A stretch of DNA of 64,000 nt from Desulfovibrio sp. X2 (GCF_000422205.1 NZ_ATHV01000065.1:62001-126000); one strand, 5' to 3'. Positions 7,622 to 17,474 are shown, counted from the first letter of the stretch. The notes: generated by a model from the sequence alone, not told the origin. A program made the numbers and translations.

Positions 7622-8997
7622 CGCTCCCCTCCTCCGTTCTTCCCGGCAGGCCCGGACACCTCGCCGAAGCGGCCGAGGAAGGTGGCGGCGTCCAGGCGGT
7701 GGCCGCAGAGCGGGCAGTCGCCCGCGGTTGCGAGCGCCTCGCGCACGCGCGCCTCGCAGGCCTTCTCGGCGGCGGCGGCGCGCTGGCAGGCGGCCGCGGC
7801 CCGGGCCACTGCCGCGCGCGCCCGCGAAAGACCCGCCGCCCGCTCGGCCAGGGGCGCGAGCACGGCGGGCGCGGGCGGCTCGCCGAGCCCGGCAAGGGCT
7901 TCCATGCGTGCGGCGAGTCGTGCGCGCCGGGCCGCCAGGCGGCGAAGCTCGGCCCCGCTCCTGGCCGCTCCCGCGGCGTCCGCGAGCACGGGCGGCGCGG
8001 CGAGTTCCGCCAGCTCCCGGCTACGTACAGCGGCCTTGCCGCGCGCGCCGCGAAGCCGCGCGAGCTCGGCCAGGGCGCGACGCACCCCGGCGGTATCCGA
8101 AAGCTCGGGCGGACGGAGCAGCCCCGCCAGGGCGCCGCTTCGCTCCCTGGCCTCGCCGCGCGCCGCGTCCAGGCGCAGGCGCGCGGCCACGAGCGCGGCC
8201 AGGGGCCGCACCTGCGCGGGCGCGGGCGGCGCCTCGAGCCCGGCCAGGGCCTTCTGTCTCCCCTGCCCCTCCCCGCGCCTGGCCGCGAGGCCGCGAAGGG
8301 AGGCGCACAGGCGCGCCAGCCCCGGCACGGCGGAAAGGCGCACGGAAAGCGCGCGGTGCATGGCCTCGGCCTCCTCCACCCGAAGCGCGAGCTCCGGCAG
8401 GGGCGTGAAGGCCGCGAGCCCGGCGTCGAGCCCGGCCATGCGGGAAAGCACGGACTTCTCGCGGGTCTTCGACTCGCGCACGCGGGCCGCAAGCGCCTGC
8501 TGCATGGCCAGCAGATGCGCGGCCTCGGACGAGGAGGCGAGCAGCGAGGCCAGGACCGAAGGCGACTTGTTGAGCAGGAAGATGGGCTCGCGCTGGTTGC
8601 CGATGTGCACGTCGATGAAGCGCTCCGGCCCCTCCACCTCCACTGGCTCGAGGCGCAGCAGCGCGGCCACCTCCTCGGGCACACCGGACTTGCCGAGCTT
8701 GGCGAAGGTCTCGGGCTCCTCCTGCCCCGGGCGCACTATCTCGTAGAGCGCGTACTTCTCGCGGCGCACCCAGGTGAGGCGCACGTCGTCCTCGAGCACG
8801 GCCGTGACCCGCGCCTCCTTGGCGCCGTGGCGGATGTAGTGGCGCGGCGTGGGGTTGGTCGCAAGGCAGCGCAGGGCCTCCACCACCGCGGACTTGCCCG
8901 CGTTGTTGGGGCCGGAGAGCACGGTCAGGCCTTCGCCGAGCTCGATCTCGGTGCGGCCGTGGGCCATGAAATTCTCGAGGATGAGCTTTTTCAGCAT
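7618..8997 (-). CDS. Rad50/SbcC-like ATPase N-terminal half ending at a zinc hook
   Basis: A 459-residue protein. Residues 1-160 are an SMC/Rad50 N-lobe with MLKKLILENFMAHG and Walker A GPNNAGKSAVVEAL near residues 29-42. The rest is a long alanine/arginine/leucine helical arm that ends in CPLCGH about 30 residues before the stop, matching the CxxC zinc hook of Rad50/SbcC. The returning arm and the Walker B lobe are missing and are found in the gene at 4632-5384. It starts immediately after the DUF3795 gene (TGATG junction). Confidence 0.82.
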   Translation of the reverse strand: MLKKLILENFMAHGRTEIELGEGLTVLSGPNNAGKSAVVEALRCLATNPTPRHYIRHGAKEARVTAVLEDDVRLTWVRREKYALYEIVRPGQEEPETFAKLGKSGVPEEVAALLRLEPVEVEGPERFIDVHIGNQREPIFLLNKSPSVLASLLASSSEAAHLLAMQQALAARVRESKTREKSVLSRMAGLDAGLAAFTPLPELALRVEEAEAMHRALSVRLSAVPGLARLCASLRGLAARRGEGQGRQKALAGLEAPPAPAQVRPLAALVAARLRLDAARGEARERSGALAGLLRPPELSDTAGVRRALAELARLRGARGKAAVRSRELAELAAPPVLADAAGAARSGAELRRLAARRARLAARMEALAGLGEPPAPAVLAPLAERAAGLSRARAAVARAAAACQRAAAAEKACEARVREALATAGDCPLCGHRLDAATFLGRFGEVSGPAGKNGGGER

Positions 8998-9452
8998 CAG
9001 TAGCGTGGCTTGGTCAGAGACTCACGGTGAAAGTTTTCGGGCCCCTTCTCGGCCATGGCCCGGTTCATGGCGATCCAGCGCGCGCGAAGCGGCTCCTCGA
9101 GCCCGGAATCCGCGCAGGGAAAGTCCGCGCACCGGAAGCAGAAGTCCACGCCCCTCTCCCGCGCGCACGCGCCCACGCGGCAGCCGCCGTGCAGGCACTC
9201 GCCCGAGCGGCAGCCGCGGCAGCGCCCCTTGGCGAACCACCCGGCCAGGGCCTGGAACTCGCCGTAGTGGGCAAAGACCGGATCGAAGGCCGCGAAGCGC
9301 CCGGCGTGGCGCTCGAAATTGGTCAGGGCGTCCAGCAGCGCGGCGGCGTGCTCCTGCACGGGCCCGCCCACGAAGGCCAGGCAGCGGGCGCAGGACAGCC
9401 CGCAGGGCGCGAGGTCGCGCACGGCGTCTTCGCAGGTGTTCTCACAGGTCAT
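8997..9452 (-). CDS. DUF3795 cysteine-rich protein
   Basis: A 151-residue protein with many paired cysteines (CGLSCARC, CRGCRSGEC, GGCRVGACA, FCFRCADFPC), typical of DUF3795 and likely to bind metal. Its function is unknown. It overlaps the glycosyltransferase upstream by four bases and shares one base (TGATG) with the Rad50-like gene downstream, so it is embedded in the same transcript. The RY C terminus and normal length suggest an intact gene. Confidence 0.8.
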   Translation of the reverse strand: MTCENTCEDAVRDLAPCGLSCARCLAFVGGPVQEHAAALLDALTNFERHAGRFAAFDPVFAHYGEFQALAGWFAKGRCRGCRSGECLHGGCRVGACARERGVDFCFRCADFPCADSGLEEPLRARWIAMNRAMAEKGPENFHRESLTKPRY

Positions 9453-11080
9453 GCAATGGCTCCGTTCTCCGCCAGGATCGCGTCCAGCCGCGCGGCCTTG
9501 GCGGCAAGGTCGTCCTCGAGGCGCTGTAGGTCCGCATCGCGGATGCGCGCGATCTCTTCCGCGGGGTGCAGGGCCTCGAGCTTCACCCGGTTGCCCCTGG
9601 CGTTGGCCTCGGCCGCGCCGCCCAGCCGTGCCGCGGTGCCCGCGGACTTCATGTGGCGCACGCTAAGGTGCCCCTGGTAGCAGCTGAAGCCTCCGGCAGC
9701 GGCCTGCCGGAGGTCGCGCTCGAGGTCGTCGAACTGCGAGGGCGAGAGGCGGATGTCGAAGCCGGACGCGGCCAGGGAGGAGGAGCGCAGCAGGTGGCAG
9801 CAGCCCGTGACCGAGACGCAGGGGCGCAGGTAGGCCAGGCCGCCCCAGTCCGGCTCCTGGCCGTGGGCCGTGGAGAAGCGGAGCCCCTCGCCGTCCGGCG
9901 CCACGTGCAGGTCGGCGTGCTGCACCACGTGGGGCGCCGCGGCGTCCACCACCCTGCAGCCCCAGGTCGATGCCTCGGGGCAGGCGGCCACGGCCGCGCC
10001 CAGGCGGCCGAAGGCGTCGGGCGGCAGCAGCGCGTCGTCATCCAGATAACAGACGAAATCGCGTGCCCTGACCTCGGGAAGGCTCGCCAGCCAGTTGCGC
10101 GCCGCGGCCGCGCCCACGTTCACGGGCAGGCGCACCGAGACGAGCCTGTCGCCGAGCGCGGCGGCGGCCCGGGCCAGGACGTTCGGCGTCTCGTCCGCGC
10201 TGCCGTTGTCCAGGACGGCGAGCAGCGCGTCCGCAGGCAAAGCGGGCAGGAGCGCGTCGAGCGTGGCGGAAAGATCGTCGGCCTTGTTCCAGGTGTAGCA
10301 GCACACGGCGAGCGGACCGGGCAGCGCGGCCACGGCCTGGTCGAAGCCCGTTGCCGCGTCGTGGGTCTTGGCCCAGAGCCTCGCCTCCCAGGGCCGGGCA
10401 CGCAGCGCGGCCAGGAGATGGCCGAGCCCTTCCTCGCGGCGGGCAAGGCGCAGGCAGGCCTCGGCCAGGAGCAGACGCGGCCGCTGCCAGGGCAGGGAGC
10501 GGCCGCCGGAGGTCATGGCCTCCGCGGCGAGTCCGGCCAGGGCCGCGAAGTCCCCGGCGGCCAGGGCCCGTTCCGCGGCCAGCAGCGCGGAGACCGGCCC
10601 GGCCCCGCCTTCCGCGGCCGCCACGAGCGGCGCCAGGACCTCGCCGAGCCAGTCCGCCCGGGCCGCGAAACGGCCGAAATGCCAGGCCTGGGCCATCCAG
10701 AAGGGGGCGCCGGGGTCGTCCTTGCGCGTCTCTTCCAGGCGCGCGGCCAGGAAATCCAGGAGCTTGCCGCCCTCGCGGCGCTCGAGCAGGCGCTGGAAAT
10801 AGGCCAGCCCCTTGACCGGGGGCCTGGCCGCGGCGCAGCGCCCAGCCCAGGCGGCAAGGGGCGTGCCCGAAAGGAGCGGCAGGGCCGCGGCGGCTGCCTG
10901 CGCGTCGCAGGGCGCGGCCTCGAAGGCGGCCAGCCGCAGGTCGGCGGCCAGCTCCGGCATGCTCCCGGCGCCCGCGGCCAGGGTCAGCAGGCGCGGCGCG
11001 CCCGCGGCGCCCACGAGCAGCGGCTCGCGCAGGCTTTCCGGAAGGCGGGAAAAGGGAGGTTCGGGCAGGGGGGCACGCAT
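9449..11080 (-). CDS. Family 2 glycosyltransferase with N-terminal helical region
   Basis: A 543-residue protein. Residues 1-250 are alanine-rich helices reminiscent of TPR-like repeats. The C-terminal part is a GT-A domain: CCYTWNKADDLSATL, then VLDNGSADETP (nucleotide-sugar binding), and YLDDDALLPP as the DxD-like metal site. CHLLRSSSLAASGFD and DDLERDLR follow as an acceptor/catalytic region. It transfers an unknown sugar, probably onto a surface molecule. It lies 72 bases downstream of the methyltransferase gene and overlaps the DUF3795 gene, so it belongs to the long - strand operon. Confidence 0.82.
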   Translation of the reverse strand: MRAPLPEPPFSRLPESLREPLLVGAAGAPRLLTLAAGAGSMPELAADLRLAAFEAAPCDAQAAAAALPLLSGTPLAAWAGRCAAARPPVKGLAYFQRLLERREGGKLLDFLAARLEETRKDDPGAPFWMAQAWHFGRFAARADWLGEVLAPLVAAAEGGAGPVSALLAAERALAAGDFAALAGLAAEAMTSGGRSLPWQRPRLLLAEACLRLARREEGLGHLLAALRARPWEARLWAKTHDAATGFDQAVAALPGPLAVCCYTWNKADDLSATLDALLPALPADALLAVLDNGSADETPNVLARAAAALGDRLVSVRLPVNVGAAAARNWLASLPEVRARDFVCYLDDDALLPPDAFGRLGAAVAACPEASTWGCRVVDAAAPHVVQHADLHVAPDGEGLRFSTAHGQEPDWGGLAYLRPCVSVTGCCHLLRSSSLAASGFDIRLSPSQFDDLERDLRQAAAGGFSCYQGHLSVRHMKSAGTAARLGGAAEANARGNRVKLEALHPAEEIARIRDADLQRLEDDLAAKAARLDAILAENGAIA

Positions 11081-11152
11081 GGTGTGGCGAGTTTGGCCGA
11101 GGCCGGGGGAAAAAGCAATGCGCCCCCGCTCGGAACGAAACTCCCTCTCGGC

Positions 11153-11989
11153 TCAGGTCGTGGCCGCGAGCCAGGGGCAGAAGGTCCGGGCGGCCTCGGA
11201 GTACTCCCTGCCGTCTTGGCCGTGCAGCACGAGCGGGGCATCCACCGCGAGGCCCGGGCGGCCGTTCTTCAGCGCCAGCACCAGGGCCAGCCAGGCGGGC
11301 TCGGCGGGCCTGGGGTGGACCAGCAGGAGCCGCTTTGCGCCAAGCCGCGCGTCGGGCAGGACGGCGTAGAGGTCGGCCAGCCTGTTTGCGGCCACGGCCA
11401 GGCAGGCCGCGCCGCGCTCCCTGAGCGCGAAGGACAGGGCCGCGACGAAGTCCGCGAGCCCGGCCCCGCCTTCGGCCCGGGCCGCCTCGCGCGCCGCCTC
11501 GGGCGAGACGCGCCCCCTGCCCCTGCGCAGCCAGGGCGGGTTGCAGACCGCGAGGTCGAAGGACTCCGGCGCAAGGCGGCCACGCATCTCGCGCATCTCG
11601 CGCATCTCCCGCATCTCCCGCATCTCCCGCATCTGGCGGATTTCCCGCACATCGCCCTCGACCGTCGCGACCTGGTCGGAGAGGCCCAGGCGACGGGCAT
11701 TCTCCGCCAGGCAGGCGGCGGCCCGGGGGTCCAGCTCCAGGGCAGTCAGGGAGAGCCGGGGCCGCAGCAGCAGAAGGCCGAGCCCCACGGGTCCCGTGCC
11801 CGCGCCGAGGTCCAGGAGGCGTTTCACGCGCGAGGGGGAGGCGGGCGCGGCACGGTGCGCGAAGGCGGCCAGGAGCAGCGCGTCCAGGGCGAAGCGATGG
11901 CCGGACCGGGGCTGGGCCAGGCCGCGCGGAAACCGCGCCCGGGCGTGGGACTCGGGAGGCTCCAGGCAGAGTTTCGGGTCGTCGCTCAC
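11153..11989 (-). CDS. TrmN6-like tRNA/protein N6-adenine or N-methyltransferase
   Basis: A 278-residue class I SAM methyltransferase. SGHRFALDALLLAAF and LLDLGAGTGPVGL (motif I) are followed by the catalytic NPPW, as in the YfiC/TrmN6 family that methylates A37 of tRNA1(Val). The GTG start at 11989 overlaps the murJ stop as GTGA. Just before NPPW there is an in-frame 9-bp tandem repeat encoding about six Met-Arg-Glu units, an insertion not expected in this family. The substrate could differ from the E. coli enzyme. Confidence 0.78.
   Translation of the reverse strand: MSDDPKLCLEPPESHARARFPRGLAQPRSGHRFALDALLLAAFAHRAAPASPSRVKRLLDLGAGTGPVGLGLLLLRPRLSLTALELDPRAAACLAENARRLGLSDQVATVEGDVREIRQMREMREMREMREMREMRGRLAPESFDLAVCNPPWLRRGRGRVSPEAAREAARAEGGAGLADFVAALSFALRERGAACLAVAANRLADLYAVLPDARLGAKRLLLVHPRPAEPAWLALVLALKNGRPGLAVDAPLVLHGQDGREYSEAARTFCPWLAATT
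11583..11638 (-). repeat. 9-bp in-frame microsatellite (Met-Arg-Glu repeats)
   Basis: About six consecutive copies of a CGCATCTCS-type 9-mer lie inside the methyltransferase gene. The unit is a multiple of three, so copy-number changes would lengthen or shorten a charged helix without shifting the frame. Confidence 0.85.
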
Positions 11990-13527
11990 TGCCGTCTCCG
12001 GCGCAGGCGCGAGCCGAGCAGCGAGACGAAGAGGTGCGCCTCGGGGAGCTTCAGCGCCCAGGCCGAGACAATGTAGAGCACCGCCCAGACCGGGATGAGG
12101 GCGAGCGCCCACTTGCCCAGGCCGAGGTGGATGCTGCCCAGGCAGGCCCCGGCCACGCCGAGCGAGAGCAGCAGCGAGCAGACCACGGTGCGGCCGATGC
12201 GCGGGCCGCGGCCTGTCTTGCGGCGCATGAGCAGGGCCAGGATGATCACGTTCAGGTAGCCCGCCGCGCTCACGGCCACGGCCAGCCCCACGTGGGCGTA
12301 GTGCTGCATGAGGCCGTAGCCCAGGGTGACGTTGCACAGCATGCTCACGAAGGCCGTGATCATGGGGATGCGCGTGTTCTCACGGGCGTAGAAGGCCGAG
12401 ACGTAGGGCCTGACCAGGGCCACGGCGGGCAGGCCCGCGCCGTAGGCCACGAGCGCGGCCACGGTGGCGGTCACATCGTGGCCGGTGAAGGCCCCGCGCC
12501 TGAAGAGAAGCTCGATGATCGGGTGGCCCAGGGCGATGAGTCCGGCGGCCGAGGGCAGACTGATGAAGGTGGTGAGGCCCAAAGAGGTGTCCAGCGCCTC
12601 GGTGAAATCCTCGTTCATCCCGGCCGCGGCCAGGCGCGCCAGGCTCGGCAGCGCGGCGGTGGACACGGCCACGCCGAAGACCCCGAGCGGGAACTGCACC
12701 AGCCGGTCGGCGTAATAGAGGTAGGAGACGCTGCCCGTGGGCAGGAAGGAGGCGAGCAGCGTGGAGAGCAGGATGTTGATCTGGTAGACGGCCGCGCCGA
12801 TGACCGTGGGCAGCATGAGCCGCGCCACGCGGCCCACGCCCGGATGGCGCCAGGACCACTCCCCGCGCCAGCGAAAGCCCCGAGAGTACATGGCGGGCTG
12901 CTGCATGGTCCACTGCAGCACGCCCGCGGCGAGGACGCCCCAGGCCAGGGCCACGGCCACGTTGCCGCCGCAGTAGTAGCCGATGAGCGCGGCCGAGATG
13001 AGGGCCACGTTCAGCGCGCAGGGGCCGAGCGCCGGGGTCAGGAAATGGCCCATGGAGTTCAGGATGCCCATGCACAGCGCCATGGCCGAGACGAGCAGGA
13101 TGTAGGGGAAGCAGATGCGCACGAGGCGCACGGTCAGGTCGAACTGTTCGGGCGAGTCGAGGAAGCCCGGGGCGATGAGGCCGGAGAGCGGCCGGGCCAG
13201 GAGCACGGCCAGCAGGCAGATGCCGCCCACGACCACGAAGAGCCACATCTGCACCGAGCGCGCCAGGGCGAAGGCCGCCTCCTCGCCGTGCTCCTCGCGC
13301 AGCCGCGTGAAGACCGGGATGAAGGCCATGGTCAGGGAGCCCTCGGCGAAGAGCGAGCGCAGCAGGTTCGGCAGCCGGAAGGCCACGAAGAAGGCGTCGG
13401 CCATCCAGCCTGCGCCAAGGGCGAAGGCGGTGACGAGGTCGCGCACGAAGCCGAGCCCGCGCGAGAGCAGCGTGGCCAGGCCGACGACGGCGGCGTTTTT
13501 CGCGATGGTGCGGGAATGGGTGGACAT
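11986..13527 (-). CDS. murJ: MurJ lipid II flippase
   Basis: A 513-residue polytopic protein of normal length for MurJ/MviN, which flips undecaprenyl-linked peptidoglycan precursor across the inner membrane. Recognisable are the N-terminal LSRGLGFVRDLVTAFALGAG and ADAFFVAFRLPNLLRSLFAEGS signatures, about 14 membrane helices and the FRRGAF loop. The ATG at 13527 is preceded by GAAGGAGC. Upstream in-frame codons lack family similarity and were rejected. It is the first gene of the - strand operon. Confidence 0.95.
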   Translation of the reverse strand: MSTHSRTIAKNAAVVGLATLLSRGLGFVRDLVTAFALGAGWMADAFFVAFRLPNLLRSLFAEGSLTMAFIPVFTRLREEHGEEAAFALARSVQMWLFVVVGGICLLAVLLARPLSGLIAPGFLDSPEQFDLTVRLVRICFPYILLVSAMALCMGILNSMGHFLTPALGPCALNVALISAALIGYYCGGNVAVALAWGVLAAGVLQWTMQQPAMYSRGFRWRGEWSWRHPGVGRVARLMLPTVIGAAVYQINILLSTLLASFLPTGSVSYLYYADRLVQFPLGVFGVAVSTAALPSLARLAAAGMNEDFTEALDTSLGLTTFISLPSAAGLIALGHPIIELLFRRGAFTGHDVTATVAALVAYGAGLPAVALVRPYVSAFYARENTRIPMITAFVSMLCNVTLGYGLMQHYAHVGLAVAVSAAGYLNVIILALLMRRKTGRGPRIGRTVVCSLLLSLGVAGACLGSIHLGLGKWALALIPVWAVLYIVSAWALKLPEAHLFVSLLGSRLRRRRQ

Positions 13528-14005
13528 CGGGGGGGCGGAATGCTCCTTCGGGGCGGCATACTGCCACAGCCCCATCGCCCCCGCAAGATGCCCCTCCCGG
13601 CCGGAGCGGCCTTTGCAGGATCGAAGCCCCGAACGGCTATTCATAAAACGGCCCAGTCCGCGAGGGACATATCGGTCATTGCAGGCCATTGTTCTGAAAA
13701 AAATATACGGCGCCTGAAAAATCATCAGACATCAAATTGCAGAGATCGAAACATCAGAAAATATTTTTTCTTTTTGTAACAGCCTATTAACGTTTATAGC
13801 TGAGCTTGGTGGTCTGAATTTTCCGTCGGTTGCCAGAAAAAAAACGATGCCATACTGAACAGAAAATCGGTCAACGCAACCGGACGCACTTCGCCTCCCC
13901 GGCGGCCGAGCCAAACGGCCGTCCCGGGGGCAACCGGCCTGCCACGTCCGGCGATCCGAATCCGCAGGCTCAACCGCGCCAAGGCGCGCACGAGGAAGGA
14001 CGGTC
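13528..14005. promoter_or_regulatory. Divergent intergenic region between murJ and the chemoreceptor
   Basis: About 480 bp without a gene. The middle (about 13690-13870) is much richer in A+T than the surroundings, with runs such as AAATATTTTTTC and TAACGTTTATAG, and must hold the divergent promoters. I do not see a clear sigma-28 or sigma-54 element that I would defend. Confidence 0.5.
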
Positions 14006-16000
14006 ATGCTCAAGAACATGAAGCTGCGCACCAAGCTGCTGCTGGGCTTCTCCCTGGTCCTGCTGCTCACGGCGGCGGTTTCCGCCGTGGGGCTCAGCAG
14101 CCTCTCCGGCGTGGCGGACAGGGTCGGCAAGGCGGAGAACGTCAACCGCCTGGTCAAGGACATGCTCGAGGCCAGGCGCCAGGAAAAGGACTTCATCATC
14201 CGCCGGGACGCCGCCTACGCCAAACGGGTGGACGACATCGTCGCCGGGATGCTCACGCAGGTCGCCACGGCCAGGGACAAGTTCGCCGATCCGGTGAACA
14301 AGGCCCAGATGGATCGGGTCGAAAAGAGCGTGACGGCCTACCACGAGGCCTTCACCCGCATGGTGCGGCTCGAGGCCGGGAAGGAGGAGGCCCTTGCGGG
14401 CATGGTCGCCGAGGCCGCCGAGGCCCAGCGCCAGGCCGAGGAGATTCGAGCCGACCAGAGAAAGGAGCTGAGCGCGATCATGGGCCAGGGCAAGGCGGAC
14501 ACCGCGGCGGTGAACGACAAGCTCGCCAAGGCCGATGCGGCCAACCGGATCGTCAAGGGCTTTCTGGCCACGCGCCTCGCATCCCGCGAGTTCATCGCCT
14601 CGGGCACGGCGGAGCTGAGGCAGAGCACGGAGCGTCAGTCCGGCGACGTCCTCGCCAAGGCCCAGGATCTGACCGAGCACTTCCGCACCCCCGAGAACAT
14701 CGCCCGCGGCAAGGCCCTGCTGGCCTCGCTGGAGAAGTACAGGAGCCTGTTCGCGGGCTTTGCCGACAGTTCGGCGCTGCAGGCCGAGGCGGAAAAGGCC
14801 ATGGTCGAGGCGGCACGCGACGCAGTGAAGGTCTGCCAGACGGCGCGCGACGACCAGAGGGCCAAGATGGAGGGCGAGATGTCCACGGCCCGCGTGCAGA
14901 TCTGCGCCGTGCTCGCCGCCGCCCTTCTTCTCGGGCTCGGCATCGCCCTGGTCCTCACCCGGGCCGTGACCGGCCCCGTGCTCATGGGCGTTCAGTTCGC
15001 CGAGGCCATGGCCGGGGGCGACTTCACCCGCACCCTGCAGATCGACCAGAAGGACGAGATCGGCACCCTGGCCAAGAGCCTCAACGAGATGGTCGTCCGG
15101 CTGCGCGGCGTGGTCGCAAACGTGCAGTCGGCCACGGAGAACGTGGCCGCGGGCTCGGAAGAGCTCTCCGGCTCCGCGGAGAACCTCTCGCAGGGCGCCA
15201 CGGAGCAGGCCTCGGCCGTTGAGGAGGTCTCGAGCTCCATGGAGCAGATGGCGGCCAACATCCGCCAGAACGCGGAGAACGCCCAGCAGACCGAGCGCAT
15301 CGCCCTGCAGTCCGCCGGTGACGCCGAGTCCGGCGGCAAGGCCGTGGCCGAGACGGCCGGGGCCATGAAGCAGATCGCGGAGAAGATCCTGATCATCGAG
15401 GAGATCGCGCGCCAGACCAACCTGCTGGCCCTGAACGCGGCCATCGAGGCGGCGCGGGCGGGCGAGCACGGCAAGGGCTTCGCCGTGGTCGCGGCCGAGG
15501 TGCGCAAGCTGGCCGAACGCAGCGGCCAGGCCGCGGGCGAGATCAGCGACCTCTCGGGCCACAGCGTTGCCGTTGCCCAGCGCGCGGGCGAGATGATCAC
15601 CAAGATGGTCCCGGACATCAAGCGCACCGCGGAGCTCGTGCAGGAGATCGCCGCGGCCTGCAGCGAGCAGGACGCCGGAGCCGCCCAGATCAACAAGGCC
15701 ATCCAGCAGCTCGACCAGGTCATACAGCAGAACGCCTCCTCTTCCGAGGAGATGGCCTCCACCTCCGAGGAGCTCTCGAGCCAGGCCATGCAGCTGCAGC
15801 AGACCATGGGCTTCTTCCGCCTGGACAACGACGGCGCGCATGCCCGCAAGGCGCTTCGCGCCAAGCCCGCGGCCCAGGCCAGGCCGACGGCTGCTCCCGG
15901 GTCCCGAAAGGCCCTGGCAGCGGCCGCCTCGCCCGCCTCCTCGGGGATACGCCTGGACCTCGGCGCCGAAAGCGGGGACGAGGAGTTCGAGAGCTTCTAA
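14006..16000 (+). CDS. Methyl-accepting chemotaxis protein (HBM-like sensor)
   Basis: A 664-residue chemoreceptor. TM1 spans about residues 8-30 and TM2 about 298-318. Between them lies a roughly 265-residue all-helical periplasmic domain with [17 protein letters not shown] and TRLASREFI, the duplicated pattern of helical bimodular (HBM) sensors. HAMP follows, then the signalling tip [20 protein letters not shown] near residue 465. The protein ends in a flexible alanine-rich linker and EFESF, which fits the aromatic-x-x-aromatic tether bound by CheR/CheB. GAGGAAGGA precedes the ATG. The ligand is unknown; HBM receptors often sense small organic acids. Confidence 0.92.
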   Translation: MLKNMKLRTKLLLGFSLVLLLTAAVSAVGLSSLSGVADRVGKAENVNRLVKDMLEARRQEKDFIIRRDAAYAKRVDDIVAGMLTQVATARDKFADPVNKAQMDRVEKSVTAYHEAFTRMVRLEAGKEEALAGMVAEAAEAQRQAEEIRADQRKELSAIMGQGKADTAAVNDKLAKADAANRIVKGFLATRLASREFIASGTAELRQSTERQSGDVLAKAQDLTEHFRTPENIARGKALLASLEKYRSLFAGFADSSALQAEAEKAMVEAARDAVKVCQTARDDQRAKMEGEMSTARVQICAVLAAALLLGLGIALVLTRAVTGPVLMGVQFAEAMAGGDFTRTLQIDQKDEIGTLAKSLNEMVVRLRGVVANVQSATENVAAGSEELSGSAENLSQGATEQASAVEEVSSSMEQMAANIRQNAENAQQTERIALQSAGDAESGGKAVAETAGAMKQIAEKILIIEEIARQTNLLALNAAIEAARAGEHGKGFAVVAAEVRKLAERSGQAAGEISDLSGHSVAVAQRAGEMITKMVPDIKRTAELVQEIAAACSEQDAGAAQINKAIQQLDQVIQQNASSSEEMASTSEELSSQAMQLQQTMGFFRLDNDGAHARKALRAKPAAQARPTAAPGSRKALAAAASPASSGIRLDLGAESGDEEFESF

Positions 16001-16174
16001 CCCGGCCGCGCGCCGGGGGGCATACGGTGGCGCGCCCAGAAGCGCTGCCGCGGCGCAGCACCCGACCTTCGGCCAGGCGGACGAAGGCCATGCCCTGCCC
16101 ATCTCCCGGGTGCGCGAGGTGGCGGACATTCCCGAGACCGCCTGCCTCCCGGCGGCAACACTAAAAGACGGAAA

Positions 16175-16206
16175 GCGGCCGCCGCGCAGGAATGCGCGGC
16201 GGCCGC
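16175..16206 (-). terminator. Strong hairpin, terminator of the chaN-mutM-TPR operon
   Basis: A perfect 13-bp inverted repeat (GCGGCCGCCGCGC and its complement) surrounds a 6-nt loop. On the - strand it is followed by TTTCCGTCTTTT, about 35 bases past the TPR gene stop. On the + strand the trailing sequence is less T-rich, so termination of the chemoreceptor transcript here is possible but weaker. Confidence 0.75.
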
Positions 16207-16241
16207 TCGCGTTTCAAAAGACGATGCCGAAGAGCGGCGGA

Positions 16242-17465
16242 CTACTGTTTGGCCGCGTCGCCCTTGGCGTCCTTGGCGTCCTTGGCCGCGTTGGCCTTGG
16301 CGTCCTTGGCCTGCTTGATCAGCTCGTCGATCTCTCCGATCCGGGGGCTTTTCTCGCCGTAGAGCTTCACGGCCGAGGCGCGGGCGTCGCGCAGGATCTC
16401 CAGGGCCGAGTCGTAGTTGCCCAGCCGGGTGCGCACAGCGCCGATCGAGGCCATGTAGGGCGCGAGATCCGGGGAGTCCAGGCCGTACCAGTTGGCCGCC
16501 GAGACCAGGGCCGAGGCGTAGAGCTCCTCGGCCTGTTTGTACTCCTTGCGCATGTCGCGCACGAGCCCCAGGGAGCGCAGTGTCTCGGCCACCAGGGGGT
16601 TGTCCGGGCCGTAGCCCTTGACGAACACGGACAGGGCGGCGCGCAGGGCGGACTCCGCGTCGTCGAGCTTGCCCGCGCCGATGAGCGCGGTGCCGATCTT
16701 GGCCCGGGCCGTGCCGCTCTCGGGCGAGGACGTGCCCAGGACCTGGTCGTACATGGCCGCGGCCTCGGTGTAGACCTGCGCGGCGAAGGCGTCGTCGCCC
16801 GCGGCCAGATGGGTGTCGCCCACCCACTCGGCCAGCTCGGCGGCGAAGGCGGTCGCCCCGTGCAGCTTCTCCTCGCTCCGCCAGGCCTTGGAGAAGAGCG
16901 AGGCGGCCAGGCCGTAGTCGTCGACAAGATAGTGCATCTCGGCCACGGCCTCGAGGAAGCGCGGCGACTCCTGGTCGAGGGCCAGGGCCTGCGCGTAGGC
17001 ATGGGCGGCGGCGGAATAGTCGCGCGCGAGATAAGCCACGCCTCCCAGGGCGAAGAGGACGTCGCCGCTCTTGTCGCCCGCCGCGGCGCCCGCCAGGGCC
17101 GTGCGCACCGCATCCAGCCTGCCGTCGCAGAAATCCTGCTGCACGGCCTTCCACGAGGCGCCGGTGGCGGCGAGATCCTTCAGGACCGCGGCCACGTCGC
17201 GCACCTTGCGCGCGCGCTCCCGGTAGGTGCGCTCGAAGATGTGCTTGGCCACCTGCCCCGTGGGCTCGAGCCGGGCAAGATACGCGTCCACGCCGCCGCA
17301 GGGCTCGCTCGTGAGAACCGGACGGGCCGGGTTCGCGGCCTTGGCCTTGGGCGCGGCCGCCGGGGCCGCGTCCCCTGCCAGGGCCGGGGTGCCGGGTATG
17401 AGCAGGACGAGGAAGAGGAACAGCGGAGAAAGAAGGCGGAAACGGATGCCGTGTATGGTATGCAT
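16242..17465 (-). CDS. Secreted TPR-repeat protein
   Basis: A 407-residue protein with a signal peptide (RLLSPLFLFLVLLIPGTPALA). TPR-like helical pairs follow from about residue 130, for example DVLFALGGVAYLARDYSAAAHAYAQAL and AKIGTALIGAGKLDDAESAL. The C-terminal 25 residues are a Lys/Asp/Ala low-complexity tail (AKDAKDAKGDA). It is probably a periplasmic scaffold protein. It lies 9 bases after mutM, so it is the last gene of the chaN-mutM operon. No enzymatic motif is seen. Confidence 0.75.
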   Translation of the reverse strand: MHTIHGIRFRLLSPLFLFLVLLIPGTPALAGDAAPAAAPKAKAANPARPVLTSEPCGGVDAYLARLEPTGQVAKHIFERTYRERARKVRDVAAVLKDLAATGASWKAVQQDFCDGRLDAVRTALAGAAAGDKSGDVLFALGGVAYLARDYSAAAHAYAQALALDQESPRFLEAVAEMHYLVDDYGLAASLFSKAWRSEEKLHGATAFAAELAEWVGDTHLAAGDDAFAAQVYTEAAAMYDQVLGTSSPESGTARAKIGTALIGAGKLDDAESALRAALSVFVKGYGPDNPLVAETLRSLGLVRDMRKEYKQAEELYASALVSAANWYGLDSPDLAPYMASIGAVRTRLGNYDSALEILRDARASAVKLYGEKSPRIGEIDELIKQAKDAKANAAKDAKDAKGDAAKQ

Positions 17466-17474
17466 GCCCCTCCT

